Position numbers and translations under genes: made by a program. Source: Candidatus Tectomicrobia bacterium RIFCSPLOWO2_12_FULL_69_37 (lineage in GTDB: Bacteria; UBA8248). From it: a stretch of 37,834 bases of DNA. Below the pieces are notes generated by a model that saw only the letters and a program-made list of their open reading frames with translations, had not been told where the DNA came from and searched no databases. Below, one piece after another: positions 8,089-16,930 of this stretch. Location of the stretch: the NCBI GenBank assembly GCA_001790955.1, contig MGDP01000105.1:1-37834 (forward strand). The letters are read 5' to 3'. Within the stretch, counting starts at the first letter, position 1. Every line of letters begins with the position of its first letter.

Positions 8089-8664
8089 TCAAGCCAGCAA
8101 CGCGCGGTGGACGGGAGTGTAGATGGCGCCGCCGGGGCGGAGCTCGCTCCGGAATAGCGCCCCCTCCTTCATCCACAGCCTGAGCGGGGGAGAGAGCCAA
8201 CGGCGCTCCGCGGCGTCGAGTTCCCCCTCCAGGCCGGCGGGGGGGCGTCCTTTCACCCGGCGCCGGCCGATCGTCAGGTGGGCCTGGAAGGGGCGACTCT
8301 CCGGCGGGAACCCCGCCTCGGCCAGCCCGCCGGAGAGCCGCTCCACGAACTCCTCCAGCGCCCCCGGGCACTTCTCAGGCCCCGCCCACAGCACGTTGGG
8401 AATCCTCAAGTGCGGGAAGACGCCGAAGCGCTCAATGGCCATCTCGAACGCCCGTGCCCCGCAGGCGGCGGCCTCCAGCGCCTTCCCCGCGCGGCTCGCC
8501 TCATCCTCCCCGATCTCCCCGAGGAAGCGCACGGTCAGGTGGATGTTCTGGGGCGGGATCCAGCGGAACTCGGCGAGCGCGGGCAAAGTGCCCAGGGACG
8601 CCTGCAGCGAGCGGAGGGGGTCCCCCCCCTCGGGCATCAGGGGAATCGCCAGAAAGGCGCGCAA
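8089..8664 (-). CDS. thpR: RNA 2',3'-cyclic phosphodiesterase
   Basis: The 191-residue protein belongs to the 2H phosphoesterase superfamily (LigT/ThpR). The two catalytic HxTx motifs are visible as HLTV (about residue 43) and HLTI (about residue 129). The start MRAFLAIPL is typical of the family and here uses TTG at 8664. The enzyme opens 2',3'-cyclic phosphates at RNA ends. It is the last gene of the long minus-strand operon, 16 bp after pncC. The pgpA-pncC-thpR order is common in deltaproteobacteria-like genomes, where recA often follows. Here recA does not follow. Confidence 0.9.
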   Translation of the reverse strand: MRAFLAIPLMPEGGDPLRSLQASLGTLPALAEFRWIPPQNIHLTVRFLGEIGEDEASRAGKALEAAACGARAFEMAIERFGVFPHLRIPNVLWAGPEKCPGALEEFVERLSGGLAEAGFPPESRPFQAHLTIGRRRVKGRPPAGLEGELDAAERRWLSPPLRLWMKEGALFRSELRPGGAIYTPVHRALLA

Positions 8665-8680
8665 GGGAACCCCCTTCCGT

Positions 8681-9178
8681 TCAGCCCTCTTCCTCCAGGG
8701 CCTCCCGCAGGAGACGGAGCGCCGCCTCCGCCGTCTGCTCCTTGATCCGGGCGCGGTCCCCCAGGAAATGCTGCTCCCGGCATCGCGTGCCCGAGGGCAG
8801 CGCCACCGCCATGAAGACCGTCCCCACCGGCTTCTCGGGGGTCCCCCCCGCGGGGCCCGCGATGCCGGTCACCGAGAGCCCAGCCTCGCTGCCCGCCGCC
8901 CGGCGGGCGCCCTCGGCCATGGCCCGGGCGCAGGGCTCGCTCACCGCGCCGTGGCGGATGAACACCTCTTCCGGCACCCCGAGCAGCTCCATCTTGGCCT
9001 CGTTGCTGTAGGTGATGAAGCCCCGCTCGAAGTAGCCCGAACTGCCCGAGACGTTCGTGATGCGATGGGCGACGAGCCCCCCCGTGCAACTCTCGGCGGT
9101 GGCCAAGTGCCACCTCCTCCGGGTCAGGTGCCCGCCCAGCCATTCCTCCAGCCGTCCGGCCAAGAAATATTCCCTCAA
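8681..9178 (-). CDS. pncC: Nicotinamide-nucleotide amidohydrolase PncC (CinA C-terminal domain)
   Basis: The 165-residue protein is only the CinA C-terminal (amidase) domain, without the molybdopterin-binding-like N-terminal domain of full CinA. The diagnostic motifs ATAESCTGGLVAHRITNVSG and SVTGIAGPAGGTPEKPVGTV are present. It converts NMN to nicotinic acid mononucleotide in pyridine-nucleotide salvage. The start is TTG at 9178, one base from the pgpA stop codon; a second TTG at 9160-9162 is possible. The tight spacing indicates translational coupling with pgpA. Confidence 0.92.
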   Translation of the reverse strand: MREYFLAGRLEEWLGGHLTRRRWHLATAESCTGGLVAHRITNVSGSSGYFERGFITYSNEAKMELLGVPEEVFIRHGAVSEPCARAMAEGARRAAGSEAGLSVTGIAGPAGGTPEKPVGTVFMAVALPSGTRCREQHFLGDRARIKEQTAEAALRLLREALEEEG

Positions 9179-9179
9179 G

Positions 9180-9629
9180 CTAGAGGAGACCCGCGCTCCG
9201 CCCGACCGCCAGGATCACCCACCCGGCCACGCCAGCGGCGAGGTCGTCCGCCATCACCCCCCAGCCGCCCGGCAAGGATTCGAGCCCCCGCCACGGCTTG
9301 GCGATGTCGAGCGCCCGGAACACCACCAGCCCCGCGGCGAGGAGCGCGGGCGTCGGCTCGGCACCCAGGAGGCAGAGCAGCTGCCCCGTCAGCTCATCCA
9401 CCACCACTTCGGGCGGGTCCTTCCTCCCTCCTTCCTGTTCCACCACACTTGCGGCCCAGAGGCCCCCGGCGAGGAACAAGGCGAACAAGAGAAAGGGCGC
9501 CCAGCTCCCTGCCCGCCAGGCCGACCAGTAGACCGCCAGCCCCGCGATCGACCCCGCCGTGCCCGGCGCGAGGGGCACCCGGCCCAGGCCACAGAGGGTA
9601 GCGAGGACCCAGGCCAGCGAGGACCTCAC
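9180..9629 (-). CDS. pgpA: Phosphatidylglycerophosphatase A
   Basis: This is a 149-residue membrane protein, a usual length for PgpA. The family motifs are visible: VPLAPGTAGS near the N-terminus, VVDELTGQLL in the middle and GVMADDLAAG near the C-terminus, with hydrophobic segments between. It dephosphorylates phosphatidylglycerol phosphate at the inner membrane, a later step in the pathway that starts with CdsA encoded two genes upstream. The start is GTG at 9629, 7 bases after the dxr stop. Confidence 0.92.
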   Translation of the reverse strand: MRSSLAWVLATLCGLGRVPLAPGTAGSIAGLAVYWSAWRAGSWAPFLLFALFLAGGLWAASVVEQEGGRKDPPEVVVDELTGQLLCLLGAEPTPALLAAGLVVFRALDIAKPWRGLESLPGGWGVMADDLAAGVAGWVILAVGRSAGLL

Positions 9630-9636
9630 GGCCCGC

Positions 9637-10815
9637 TCAGGCCCATCGCTGGGCGCGGAGGCGTTGTCCGTCCAAGGAGGCGCGGGCGAACTCGCGGGCC
9701 CAGCGGTCGGCGGAAAGGATGGATTCGAGGTCGGAGGCCGGAGCGCCGGCGTGGGCGTCCAGCGCGGCCCCCACCACGGCGGGGATATCCATGAACCCGG
9801 CGCCGTGGGCGAGGAAGGAAGCCACCGCCTCCTCGTTCGCCGCGTTGAGGACGGCGGTCGCCGTCCCTCCCTCGCTGAGGGCCGCCTTGGCGTGGCAGAG
9901 GCAGGGGAAGCGCTCCGGATCGGGCTCCTCGAAGGTGAGGGAGCCCACCTCCACCAGGTCCAGCCGCCGGACTTCGAGCGGAATGCGCTCGGGATGGCTC
10001 AGGGCCTGGGCGATGGGGATGCGCATGTCCGGGATGCTCATCTGGGCGATGAGGCTCCCGTCCACGAACTCCACCATGGCGTGGACGATGCTCTGGGGGT
10101 GGACCACCACGTCCACCCGCTCGGGCGGCAGGCCGAAGAGCCAGTGCGCCTCGATGACCTCGAGCCCCTTGTTCATCATGGTGGCCGAGTCCACCGTCAC
10201 CTTGGGGCCCATCTTCCAGGTAGGGTGGCGCAGCGCCTCCTCCGGCGTCACGCGGCCCATCTCCGCGAGCGGAAGCCCCCGGAAGGGCCCGCCCGAGGCC
10301 GTCAGCACGAGCCGCCTCACCTCCGCCGCCGGGCGCCCGAAAAGAACCTGGGCGATCCCCGCGTGCTCGCTGTCCACGGGGAGGAGAGCGACGCCGCACG
10401 CCTGCGCGCGGCGGGTGACGAGCTCGCCGGCCATCACCAGCACTTCCTTGTTGGCGAGGGCGATCGAGGCCCCCGCCTCGATGGCGGCGAGCGTGGGGGC
10501 CAGGCCCGCCGCCCCCACCAGGGCCGAGACGACAGTCTCGGCGCCCAGGCCGGCGGCCACCTCCCGCAGGCCCGCTTCCCCGCTCAGGACCGTTGTGCCC
10601 TCGGGCACGAGGCCCCTGAGGCGCGCGGCGTCCGCCGGCTTGGCCACCGAGACGACGCGCGGTCGGAAGCGCCTCGCCTGCTCGGCCAGGCGCTCCCAGC
10701 TCCTGCCCGCGGCGAGGCCCGCCACCTCGAAGCGGCCCGGGTGCTCCGACACGATGCGGAGGGCGTTCTCTCCGATGCTTCCGGTGGAACCGAGGATGGA
10801 GATGCGGCGCGTCAT
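9637..10815 (-). CDS. dxr: 1-deoxy-D-xylulose 5-phosphate reductoisomerase
   Basis: The protein has 392 residues, standard for the family. The NADPH-binding GSTGSIGENALRIV lies at the N-terminus. The active-site regions ASGGPFR and HPTWKMGPKVTVDSATMMNK are intact. It makes 2-C-methylerythritol 4-phosphate, the committed step of the non-mevalonate isoprenoid pathway, which feeds the UppS encoded upstream in the same operon. In many bacteria dxr is followed by the site-2 protease rseP; here pgpA follows instead. Confidence 0.97.
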   Translation of the reverse strand: MTRRISILGSTGSIGENALRIVSEHPGRFEVAGLAAGRSWERLAEQARRFRPRVVSVAKPADAARLRGLVPEGTTVLSGEAGLREVAAGLGAETVVSALVGAAGLAPTLAAIEAGASIALANKEVLVMAGELVTRRAQACGVALLPVDSEHAGIAQVLFGRPAAEVRRLVLTASGGPFRGLPLAEMGRVTPEEALRHPTWKMGPKVTVDSATMMNKGLEVIEAHWLFGLPPERVDVVVHPQSIVHAMVEFVDGSLIAQMSIPDMRIPIAQALSHPERIPLEVRRLDLVEVGSLTFEEPDPERFPCLCHAKAALSEGGTATAVLNAANEEAVASFLAHGAGFMDIPAVVGAALDAHAGAPASDLESILSADRWAREFARASLDGQRLRAQRWA

Positions 10816-10836
10816 GCGGTCACCCAGAGCGGACTA

Positions 10837-11628
10837 TCATGCGGTCAGCCAGTGCAGAAGATAGTAGAACGGAGGCGCCGAGAGGAGCAAACCGTCGATC
10901 CGATCCAGCACCCCGCCGTGGCCGGGAATGAGGACCGAGGCGTCCTTCGCCCCCGCTGCCCGCTTGAGCAGAGACTCGCACAGGTCCCCCACCTGGGCCA
11001 GGAGGGCGAGGACGAGGCCGGCTACGACCGCGCCCGCGACGCCGAGGCCGGGCACGGGGCACCAGGCGGCGAACAACCCCGCCGCGACCCCCCCCGCCGC
11101 GAGCCCGCCGACCCCGCCCTCCACCGTCTTGGAGGGGCTGACGACCGGGGCGAGCCGCCTCCGGCCCAGGCTCCGGCCCACGTAGAAGGCCGCCACGTCG
11201 TTCACCCAGACCACCGCGAAGAGAAAGAGCACCGCCGCCCGGCCGCCAGGCAAGACGCCCGTCAGGGCCACGAGAGCGCCCGCGCCCCCGATCCAGACCG
11301 TCCCGAGCAGAGTGACGCCCGAGGTGGCAATGCCCTGACGCGGCTCAGGCGCCCCCAGCGAGCGCACCAGAAGGCGCAGGAGGATGAGGGTGAGCGCCAG
11401 GCCCGGGAAGATACCCCCCGCCCAGCCCGCGAGCAGGAGGGCTGCCGCGTCGAGGGCTGTCTCCCACTCCCGGCCCGGCCAGCCGCACGCCCGCATGAGG
11501 CCCTGGAACTCCCAGGCGGCCCGGAAGACGAAGGGCAGCACGAGCCAGACGAAGGCGAGGGGCGGGGCGTACCACACGAAGAGGACGACGGGGGCGCCGA
11601 GCGCGAAGGCGCTCAAGAAGCGGATCAC
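10837..11628 (-). CDS. cdsA: Phosphatidate cytidylyltransferase
   Basis: This is a 263-residue polytopic membrane protein with about seven hydrophobic segments. The family signature is clear in two parts: SPSKTVEGGVGG and KDASVLIPGHGGVLDRIDGL, the latter near the C-terminus. It makes CDP-diacylglycerol from phosphatidate and CTP at the inner membrane. The start is GTG at 11628, 7 bases after the uppS stop, so translation is probably coupled. The uppS-cdsA-dxr order is a widespread bacterial arrangement. Confidence 0.95.
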   Translation of the reverse strand: MIRFLSAFALGAPVVLFVWYAPPLAFVWLVLPFVFRAAWEFQGLMRACGWPGREWETALDAAALLLAGWAGGIFPGLALTLILLRLLVRSLGAPEPRQGIATSGVTLLGTVWIGGAGALVALTGVLPGGRAAVLFLFAVVWVNDVAAFYVGRSLGRRRLAPVVSPSKTVEGGVGGLAAGGVAAGLFAAWCPVPGLGVAGAVVAGLVLALLAQVGDLCESLLKRAAGAKDASVLIPGHGGVLDRIDGLLLSAPPFYYLLHWLTA

Positions 11629-11635
11629 GGCCGGG

Positions 11636-12394
11636 TCAGCCTTTCCGCCCGGCGACCTGCTCCTCGGTGAGACCGAACTTCCGTACCCGGGACTGGAAGT
11701 CGAGGACGGCCGCCTCTAGCTCCCGCTCGCCGAAGTCGGGCCAAAAGAGGTCAGTGAAGTAGAGCTCGGCGTAGGCGGCCTGCCAGAGGAGGTAGTTGGA
11801 AAGGCGAAGCTCCCCGCTGGTGCGGATGAGGAGGTCGAGCTCAGGCAGCGCGGCGGTGTAAAGATGCCGGGCGAGGTCCGCCTCCTCGATGTCCTCGGGA
11901 TCGAGCTTGCCTGCCGCGGCCTCGCGGGCGAGAGCGCGCGCTGCGTCGGCAATCTCGCGGCGGGAACCGTAGCTCAGCGCGAGCGTGAGCACCATGCCCT
12001 GCTGCGCGGCGGTGTCGCGCATGGCGTCCGCGACCATCTTCTGGGCGAAGGGGGGCAGGTCCTCCAGGTGGCCGATGGCGTTGAAGCGGATCCCCTCGCG
12101 GAGCATGCGCCTGAGCTCGCGCTCGAGGTACTCGGCGAGGATGCCCATGAGGGCGTCCACCTCCTCGCGGGGGCGGCTCCAGTTCTCCAGGGAGAAGCTG
12201 TAGAGCGTGAGGGCTTTGACCCCCATGCGCCGGGCGTGGGCCACCACGCGGTCCACCGCCTTCACGCCCTCGCGGTGGCCGGCGATGCGGGGCAGAAAGC
12301 GCTTCTTGGCCCAGCGGCCGTTACCGTCCATGATGATGCCGATATGGCGCGGCAGGCGGGCGAGGTCGACCCGCGGATCGATGCGAGGCTCCAT
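11636..12394 (-). CDS. uppS: Isoprenyl (undecaprenyl) diphosphate synthase
   Basis: The protein has 252 residues from the ATG at 12394, which is preceded by GGAGGG 6 bases upstream. An in-frame start at 12463 would add 23 atypical residues and was rejected. Diagnostic motifs are HIGIIMDGNGRWAKKR with the catalytic Asp, LYSFSLENWSRP, and the C-terminal RTSGELRLSNYLLWQAAYAE. It makes the C55 lipid carrier used by peptidoglycan and by the glycan locus in the right half of the window. Confidence 0.96.
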   Translation of the reverse strand: MEPRIDPRVDLARLPRHIGIIMDGNGRWAKKRFLPRIAGHREGVKAVDRVVAHARRMGVKALTLYSFSLENWSRPREEVDALMGILAEYLERELRRMLREGIRFNAIGHLEDLPPFAQKMVADAMRDTAAQQGMVLTLALSYGSRREIADAARALAREAAAGKLDPEDIEEADLARHLYTAALPELDLLIRTSGELRLSNYLLWQAAYAELYFTDLFWPDFGERELEAAVLDFQSRVRKFGLTEEQVAGRKG

Positions 12395-12416
12395 GAGCCG
12401 CCCTCCCCGGGCGGGG

Positions 12417-12971
12417 CTAGACTTCGAGAATCTCTTTTTCCTTGGTGGCAAGCAAGCCGTCAATCTGGGCGACGAACTGATCGGTCAGCTTCTGAATCTC
12501 GGCCTGGCCCCTGCGGGACTGATCCTCGGTGATCGCCTTGCTCTTTTCCTTGGCCTTGAAGCCCTCGTTCCCGTCGCGGCGGACGTTGCGGACGGCGACC
12601 TTGTTGTCCTCGGCCATCTTCTTGAGCATCTTGACCATCTCCTTGCGCCGCTCCTCCGTCAGCGGAGGGATGGGGACACGCACCACCTTGCCGTCGTTCG
12701 AGGGATTGAGGCCCAGGTCCGCCTTCTGGATGGCCTTCTCGATCTCGCCCAGGGCGTTGCGGTCGAAGGGCTGGACCACGAGGAGCTGGGGCTCCGGCGC
12801 ACTCAGGGTGGCGAGCTGGTTCAGGGGCGTCGGGTTGCCGTAGTAGGCCACCTTGATGTGGCTGATGAGCGCGGTGGAGGCGCGGCCCGTGCGCACGCGG
12901 GTGAGCTCCTGCTTGAAGCCCTCCACCGTGGAGGTCATTCGTTTCTTTACGTCGGCGGCCAAGTCGTTCAT
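12417..12971 (-). CDS. frr: Ribosome recycling factor
   Basis: The 184-residue protein has normal length and typical features: RVRTGRASTALISHIKVAYY, TPLNQLATLSAPEPQLL, and the C-terminal helix with EDQSRRGQAEIQKLTDQFV. It splits post-termination ribosomes together with EF-G. It lies between pyrH and uppS, the canonical rpsB-tsf-pyrH-frr order. Confidence 0.97.
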   Translation of the reverse strand: MNDLAADVKKRMTSTVEGFKQELTRVRTGRASTALISHIKVAYYGNPTPLNQLATLSAPEPQLLVVQPFDRNALGEIEKAIQKADLGLNPSNDGKVVRVPIPPLTEERRKEMVKMLKKMAEDNKVAVRNVRRDGNEGFKAKEKSKAITEDQSRRGQAEIQKLTDQFVAQIDGLLATKEKEILEV

Positions 12972-13015
12972 GAGCCCGCGCCCTCCGTTCCGGCTTTCCT
13001 CTCTCCGTCTCGCGC

Positions 13016-13741
13016 CTAGGCGCCCGCCGCGACGAGAGTGCCCACCTCCTCACCCATGACGACGCGGCGGATGTTCCCCTGCTTGCGCAGGTTGAAGACG
13101 ATGATCGGAAGGTTGTTGTCCATGCAAAGGCTGATGGCCGTGGTGTCCATCACGGTCAGCTGGCGGTTGAGGACCTCGATGTAGGTGAGCCGGTCGATGA
13201 ACTTCGCCGAGCTGTCCTCGCGGGGGTCGGCCGTGTAGACGCCGTCCACGTTGGTAGCCTTGAGGATGCACTCGCAGCCCACCTCGACCGCCCGGAGGCT
13301 GGCTGTGGTGTCGGTGGTGAAGTAGGGGTTGCCGGTGCCCCCGGCGAAGATGACGACGCGCCGCTTCTCCATGTGGCGGATGGCCCGGCGGCGGATGTAA
13401 GGCTCGCACAGCTCGGCCATGTGGATGGCGCTCTGGACCCGGGTGACGAGGCCCGTCTTCTCCAGCGCATGCTGGAGCGCCAAGGCGTTGATGACGGTGG
13501 CCAGCATGCCCATGTAGTCGGCGTTGGTTCGCTCCATGCCCATCGCCGCCGCCTCGGCCCCCCGGAAGATGTTCCCCCCGCCCACGACGACGGCCAGGTC
13601 CACCCCGAGCTGGTGGACCTCGGCGATCTGCCCGGCGATCTCGCCCACCGTGCCGGGGTCGATGCCGTAGCTGCGCTTGCCGCCGAGCGCCTCCCCCGAC
13701 AGCTTGAGGAGAACTCGGCGGAACCGCGGGCGCTGGCTCAA
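13016..13741 (-). CDS. pyrH: Uridylate kinase
   Basis: The protein has 241 residues of the hexameric bacterial UMP kinase type (amino-acid kinase fold, not the eukaryotic NMP kinase fold). Visible motifs are [11 protein letters not shown] near the start, [10 protein letters not shown] for phosphate binding, [13 protein letters not shown], and the C-terminal [14 protein letters not shown]. It makes UDP from UMP and ATP. The start is TTG at 13741, 25 bases after the tsf stop. Confidence 0.97.
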   Translation of the reverse strand: MSQRPRFRRVLLKLSGEALGGKRSYGIDPGTVGEIAGQIAEVHQLGVDLAVVVGGGNIFRGAEAAAMGMERTNADYMGMLATVINALALQHALEKTGLVTRVQSAIHMAELCEPYIRRRAIRHMEKRRVVIFAGGTGNPYFTTDTTASLRAVEVGCECILKATNVDGVYTADPREDSSAKFIDRLTYIEVLNRQLTVMDTTAISLCMDNNLPIIVFNLRKQGNIRRVVMGEEVGTLVAAGA

Positions 13742-13766
13742 GGCGGGCCCTTTCCCAATGAGGAGA

Positions 13767-14657
13767 CTAGCCGTTCTCCATGGCCTGGCTGGCGGTTTCG
13801 CCCAACTGATAGCGCACGAAGCGGGAAACCGAAACCGTCTCGCCGAGGGCCGTGCTCCGGCCGGTGAGCATGGCCCGGACGGTCTGGTCCGGGTCCCTCA
13901 CAAAGGGTTGTTCGAGGAGGCATATCTCCTTCTTGTACTTGGCGAGCCGCCCCTCGACGATCTTGGCGAGGATGTGCTCGGGCTTGCCAGAGTCCTTCTG
14001 CTGGGCGAGGAGGATCTCCCGCTCGCCGTCGAGGAGGGACCGCGGGATCTGGCCCGGCTCCAGGTAGAGCGGGGCGCTGGCCGCCACGTGCATGGCGACG
14101 TCCTTGGCCACCTCGGCGAACTCGGGCGAGGACGCCTTGGCCTCGGACTGGCAGGCCACCTCGGCCAGCACGCCGATGCGCCCGCCCGGGTGGACGTAGC
14201 TCACCACCCGGCCCGCCTGCCCGCCCGGCAACTCGATCCGCGCGCCGCGGGCCACGACGATGTTCTCGCCCAGCTTGGCGATGGCGGCGCTCACCGCCTC
14301 CTGGATGGGCTCGCCGCCGGCGGCCGGGGGAAGGCCGCCGGGGCCCTTCTCGGAAACATGTCTCGCCACGCGGGCGAGGAGGCCCTGGAAGTCGTCCGTG
14401 CGGGCCACGAAGTCCGTCTCGCAGTTCACCTCGACGAGGACGCCCTTGCGGCCGCCGTCCTCGATCGCGGCGTGCACCTGGCCGTCGCTCGCCGCCCGGC
14501 CGGCCTTCTTGGAGGCGCTGGCCAGGCCCTTCTCGCGGAGGTAGCGGACGGCCTCCTGAATATCGCCCGCCTTCTCGCGGAGGGCCTCCTTGCAATCCAT
14601 GATCCCCGCGCCCGTGAGGGTACGGAGCTCCTTGACCATCTGTGCGGTAACTTCCAT
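13767..14657 (-). CDS. tsf: Elongation factor Ts
   Basis: The protein has 296 residues. The UBA-like N-terminus [20 protein letters not shown] matches the family start exactly at the ATG at 14657; a TTG at 14666 is an alternative but its Shine-Dalgarno sequence would be too close. [12 protein letters not shown] is the second diagnostic motif. Two dimerization/core repeats follow, for example [20 protein letters not shown]. It exchanges GDP on EF-Tu. It directly follows rpsB (51 bases apart), as in most bacteria. Confidence 0.96.
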   Translation of the reverse strand: MEVTAQMVKELRTLTGAGIMDCKEALREKAGDIQEAVRYLREKGLASASKKAGRAASDGQVHAAIEDGGRKGVLVEVNCETDFVARTDDFQGLLARVARHVSEKGPGGLPPAAGGEPIQEAVSAAIAKLGENIVVARGARIELPGGQAGRVVSYVHPGGRIGVLAEVACQSEAKASSPEFAEVAKDVAMHVAASAPLYLEPGQIPRSLLDGEREILLAQQKDSGKPEHILAKIVEGRLAKYKKEICLLEQPFVRDPDQTVRAMLTGRSTALGETVSVSRFVRYQLGETASQAMENG

Positions 14658-14708
14658 GCCCGGCAATTCTCCCTCTCAATCGGCTGGCCGCCGGCGCGGC
14701 GCGCCGGA

Positions 14709-15515
14709 TTATTCCTTTTCTCCGCCGCCCTCGGAGGCTGCCTCGCCGGACTTGGCCGCCGCCATGATCTCGGCCGCCACCTTGTCGCCGGAGGCCATGA
14801 TGGCCTCCACCTCCTCGATGCCGCCCTCCTTGCGGAGGGTGGTGCCCTCGTTGATGGCCTGGGCCGACTTCGAGAGGAAGTAGCGGATGGAGCGGAGGGC
14901 ATCGTCGTTGCCCGGGAGCACGTAGTCGATGCCGTTCGGGTCGGAGTTGGTGTCCACGAGCCCGATGACGGGGATGTTCAGCTTGCGGGCCTCGCGCACG
15001 GCGATCTGCTCGTGGCCGGCGTCCACCACGAACATGGCCTGGGGCAGGCGATCCATGCCTTTGATGCCGCCGAGGAACTTCTCAAGGCGCTGGCGGTCCT
15101 TCTCCCGGCGGACGGACTCCTTCTTGGCCAGGAGGTCGAAGGTGCCGTCCGCCTTCATGGCCTCAAGATCCACGAGCCGGGCGATGGACTTCTTGATTGT
15201 AGCGAAGTTGGTGAGGGTGCCCCCTAGCCAGCGCTTGGTCACGAAGGGCATGCCGATCTTGGCGGCTTCCTCGGCCACGATCTCCTGGGCCTGCTGCTTA
15301 GTGCCCACGAAGAGGATCTTCCCGCCCTTCGAGGCCACCTCGCGCATGACCTCGCGCGCCTGGTTGAAGAGGCGGACCGTCTTCTGCAGGTCGATGATGT
15401 AGATGCCGTTGCGGGCCCCGAAGATGTAGGGGCGCATGCGGGGGTTCCAGCGGGTGGTCTGGTGCCCGAAGTGGGCGCCCACTTCCAGAAGTTCGCGCAA
15501 CAATACCGGGGTCAA
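14709..15515 (-). CDS. rpsB: Ribosomal protein S2
   Basis: The 268-residue protein starts with TTG at 15515, supported by a strong AGGAGGAG 5 bases upstream. Family motifs include [28 protein letters not shown]-like [16 protein letters not shown], and [20 protein letters not shown]. The Ala/Glu-rich C-terminal tail ([11 protein letters not shown]) is longer than in E. coli S2, which is common. A perfect 9-bp hairpin lies next to its Shine-Dalgarno sequence and may regulate it. Confidence 0.97.
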   Translation of the reverse strand: MTPVLLRELLEVGAHFGHQTTRWNPRMRPYIFGARNGIYIIDLQKTVRLFNQAREVMREVASKGGKILFVGTKQQAQEIVAEEAAKIGMPFVTKRWLGGTLTNFATIKKSIARLVDLEAMKADGTFDLLAKKESVRREKDRQRLEKFLGGIKGMDRLPQAMFVVDAGHEQIAVREARKLNIPVIGLVDTNSDPNGIDYVLPGNDDALRSIRYFLSKSAQAINEGTTLRKEGGIEEVEAIMASGDKVAAEIMAAAKSGEAASEGGGEKE

Positions 15516-15528
15516 AGAGGCTCCTCCT

Positions 15529-15553
15529 GCTCCGCCTTTCTCTGAGGCGGAGC
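15529..15553 (-). promoter_or_regulatory. Perfect 9-bp leader hairpin adjoining the rpsB ribosome binding site
   Basis: Read on the minus strand, GCTCCGCCT (15553-15545) and AGGCGGAGC (15537-15529) form a perfect 9-bp stem with a 7-base loop. The stem ends directly before the AGGAGGAG ribosome binding site of rpsB. No T tract follows, so this is not a terminator. Ribosomal-protein S2 leaders are known autoregulatory elements in several phyla. A role in S2 feedback control here is inference. Confidence 0.5.
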
Positions 15554-15629
15554 CTAACCAGCGCCCCGGCGGATGGGGGCTGAAATAGGTTCCAAAACAA
15601 GCACTTATCGATAGGTCGCCACGCCAGCG

Positions 15630-15663
15630 CGCCCCTCAGGGGCGGCCCGCCGCTGCACGGCGG
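15630..15663 (-). promoter_or_regulatory. Two tandem GC-rich hairpins between argJ and rpsB
   Basis: Two perfect 6-bp stems stand side by side: 15630-15635 with 15639-15644 (3-base loop), and 15647-15652 with 15658-15663 (5-base loop). They lie in the 197-base argJ-rpsB gap with no T tract. They may slow or terminate arg transcription with Rho, protect an mRNA end, or form part of a structured rpsB leader together with the hairpin at 15529-15553. Confidence 0.35.
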
Positions 15664-15712
15664 CCTGGAATGTCTCATAAGCGGGGGAAGGATTCAACCC
15701 CGGCTGCGGAGA

Positions 15713-16930
15713 TCAGGTCCGATAATCAGCGTTTATCTTCACGTATTCGTAGCTCAAATCGGTCGTCCAGACCGTCCCCTCCGCCCGCCCTGCCCCCAGG
15801 TGGAGTTCGACCGTGAACTCCGGCCGCTTGAGGACGGGCGCCAGGGGCGCCTCCCAGTGCTCGACCGGGGCCCCGGCCCGCACGACCGGCACCCCGCCAA
15901 TCCGGAGGGACATCCGCTCCGGGGCGATCTTGGCCCCGCTCCTCCCCGCCGCGGCGAAGATGCGCCCCCAGTTGGGGAGTCCGCCGAAGAAAGCCGTCTT
16001 GACCAGCAGGCTCTCCGCCACCGTGCGGCCCGCCCGCTTGGCGTCCGCCGGGCTCGCGGCGCCCTTGATCCGGATCTCCACCACCTTGGTGACGCCTTCT
16101 CCGTCCCGCAGGATGGCGAGGGCGAGCTCCCGGCAAACCCGGCCGAGCCCCGCCCGGAAGCGGCCGAGCGCCTTGCCGCCGGGGATCCGGACGCCGGAGG
16201 CGCCGGTCGCAGCGAAGATGACGGTGTCGTTCGTCGAGGTGTCCCCGTCCACCGTGACACAGTTGAAGGAGAGGTCCGCCGCCTTGCGCAGGGCGGACAG
16301 GAGCACCCGCGAAGAAACTGCCGCGTCGGTCGTGAGGTAGGCCAGCATCGTCGCCATGTTGGGGGCGATCATGCCCGCGCCCTTGGTCATCCCCCCCAAG
16401 CGCACGCTCCCGCCGCCGGGCAGCTCGATCTCGACGGCCGCCTCCTTGGAGCGGGTGTCGGTGGTCATGATGGCGGTGGCGGCCTCGCGGCCCTTGCCGG
16501 GAGCGAGGCTCCGCACCAGCCTGCCCAGCGCCCGCTCCATGAGGCCGACGGGCAGCGGCTGGCCGATGAGCCCGGTCGAGGACATCACCACCTGGGCCGG
16601 GGGGCAGCCGAGATGCTTCGCCAGGGATTGGGTGAGCCGGCGCGCGTCCTGGAGACCCTGCTTCCCGGTGCAGGCGTTGGCGTTTCCGCTGTTGATCAGG
16701 ATGGCCCGCAGCGGGCCCTTCCCCACCCGCTCCCGGCAGAGGAGGACGGGCGCCGCGCAGACCTTGTTCCGGGTGAAGACCCCGGCGGACTGAGCCGGAG
16801 GATCGAAGCAGAGGAGGGTCATGTCGGGCCGGCCGGATTTCTTGATCCCGGCCGTGACGGCGGAAGCCGTCACCCCCCGGGCGGCGCAGACTCCTCCGCC
16901 GATCTCCCGCAGGAACGGCTCCGCGCTCAC
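15713..16930 (-). CDS. argJ: Bifunctional glutamate N-acetyltransferase/amino-acid acetyltransferase
   Basis: The 405-residue protein has the full ArgJ length. The self-cleavage region is visible in KGAGMIAPNMATMLAYLTTD, where the Ala-Thr bond is cut and Thr becomes the N-terminal nucleophile. Also present are NSGNANACTG and VTVDGDTSTNDT. The enzyme transfers acetyl from N-acetylornithine to glutamate, closing the cyclic arginine pathway. The start is GTG at 16930 and overlaps the argC stop by 4 bases, showing translational coupling. Confidence 0.96.
   Translation of the reverse strand: MSAEPFLREIGGGVCAARGVTASAVTAGIKKSGRPDMTLLCFDPPAQSAGVFTRNKVCAAPVLLCRERVGKGPLRAILINSGNANACTGKQGLQDARRLTQSLAKHLGCPPAQVVMSSTGLIGQPLPVGLMERALGRLVRSLAPGKGREAATAIMTTDTRSKEAAVEIELPGGGSVRLGGMTKGAGMIAPNMATMLAYLTTDAAVSSRVLLSALRKAADLSFNCVTVDGDTSTNDTVIFAATGASGVRIPGGKALGRFRAGLGRVCRELALAILRDGEGVTKVVEIRIKGAASPADAKRAGRTVAESLLVKTAFFGGLPNWGRIFAAAGRSGAKIAPERMSLRIGGVPVVRAGAPVEHWEAPLAPVLKRPEFTVELHLGAGRAEGTVWTTDLSYEYVKINADYRT

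Noticed and set aside
7871-8371. 166-codon frame overlapping the end of thpR
   Set aside because: It is an out-of-frame shadow of thpR extended into the intergenic gap.
9559-11670. A 703-codon open frame on the plus strand
   Set aside because: It is antisense to dxr, cdsA and pgpA, which have clear family motifs.
15680-15705. tRNA T-arm-like GGATTCAACCCC stretch
   Set aside because: No acceptor, D-arm or anticodon arm can be folded around it.
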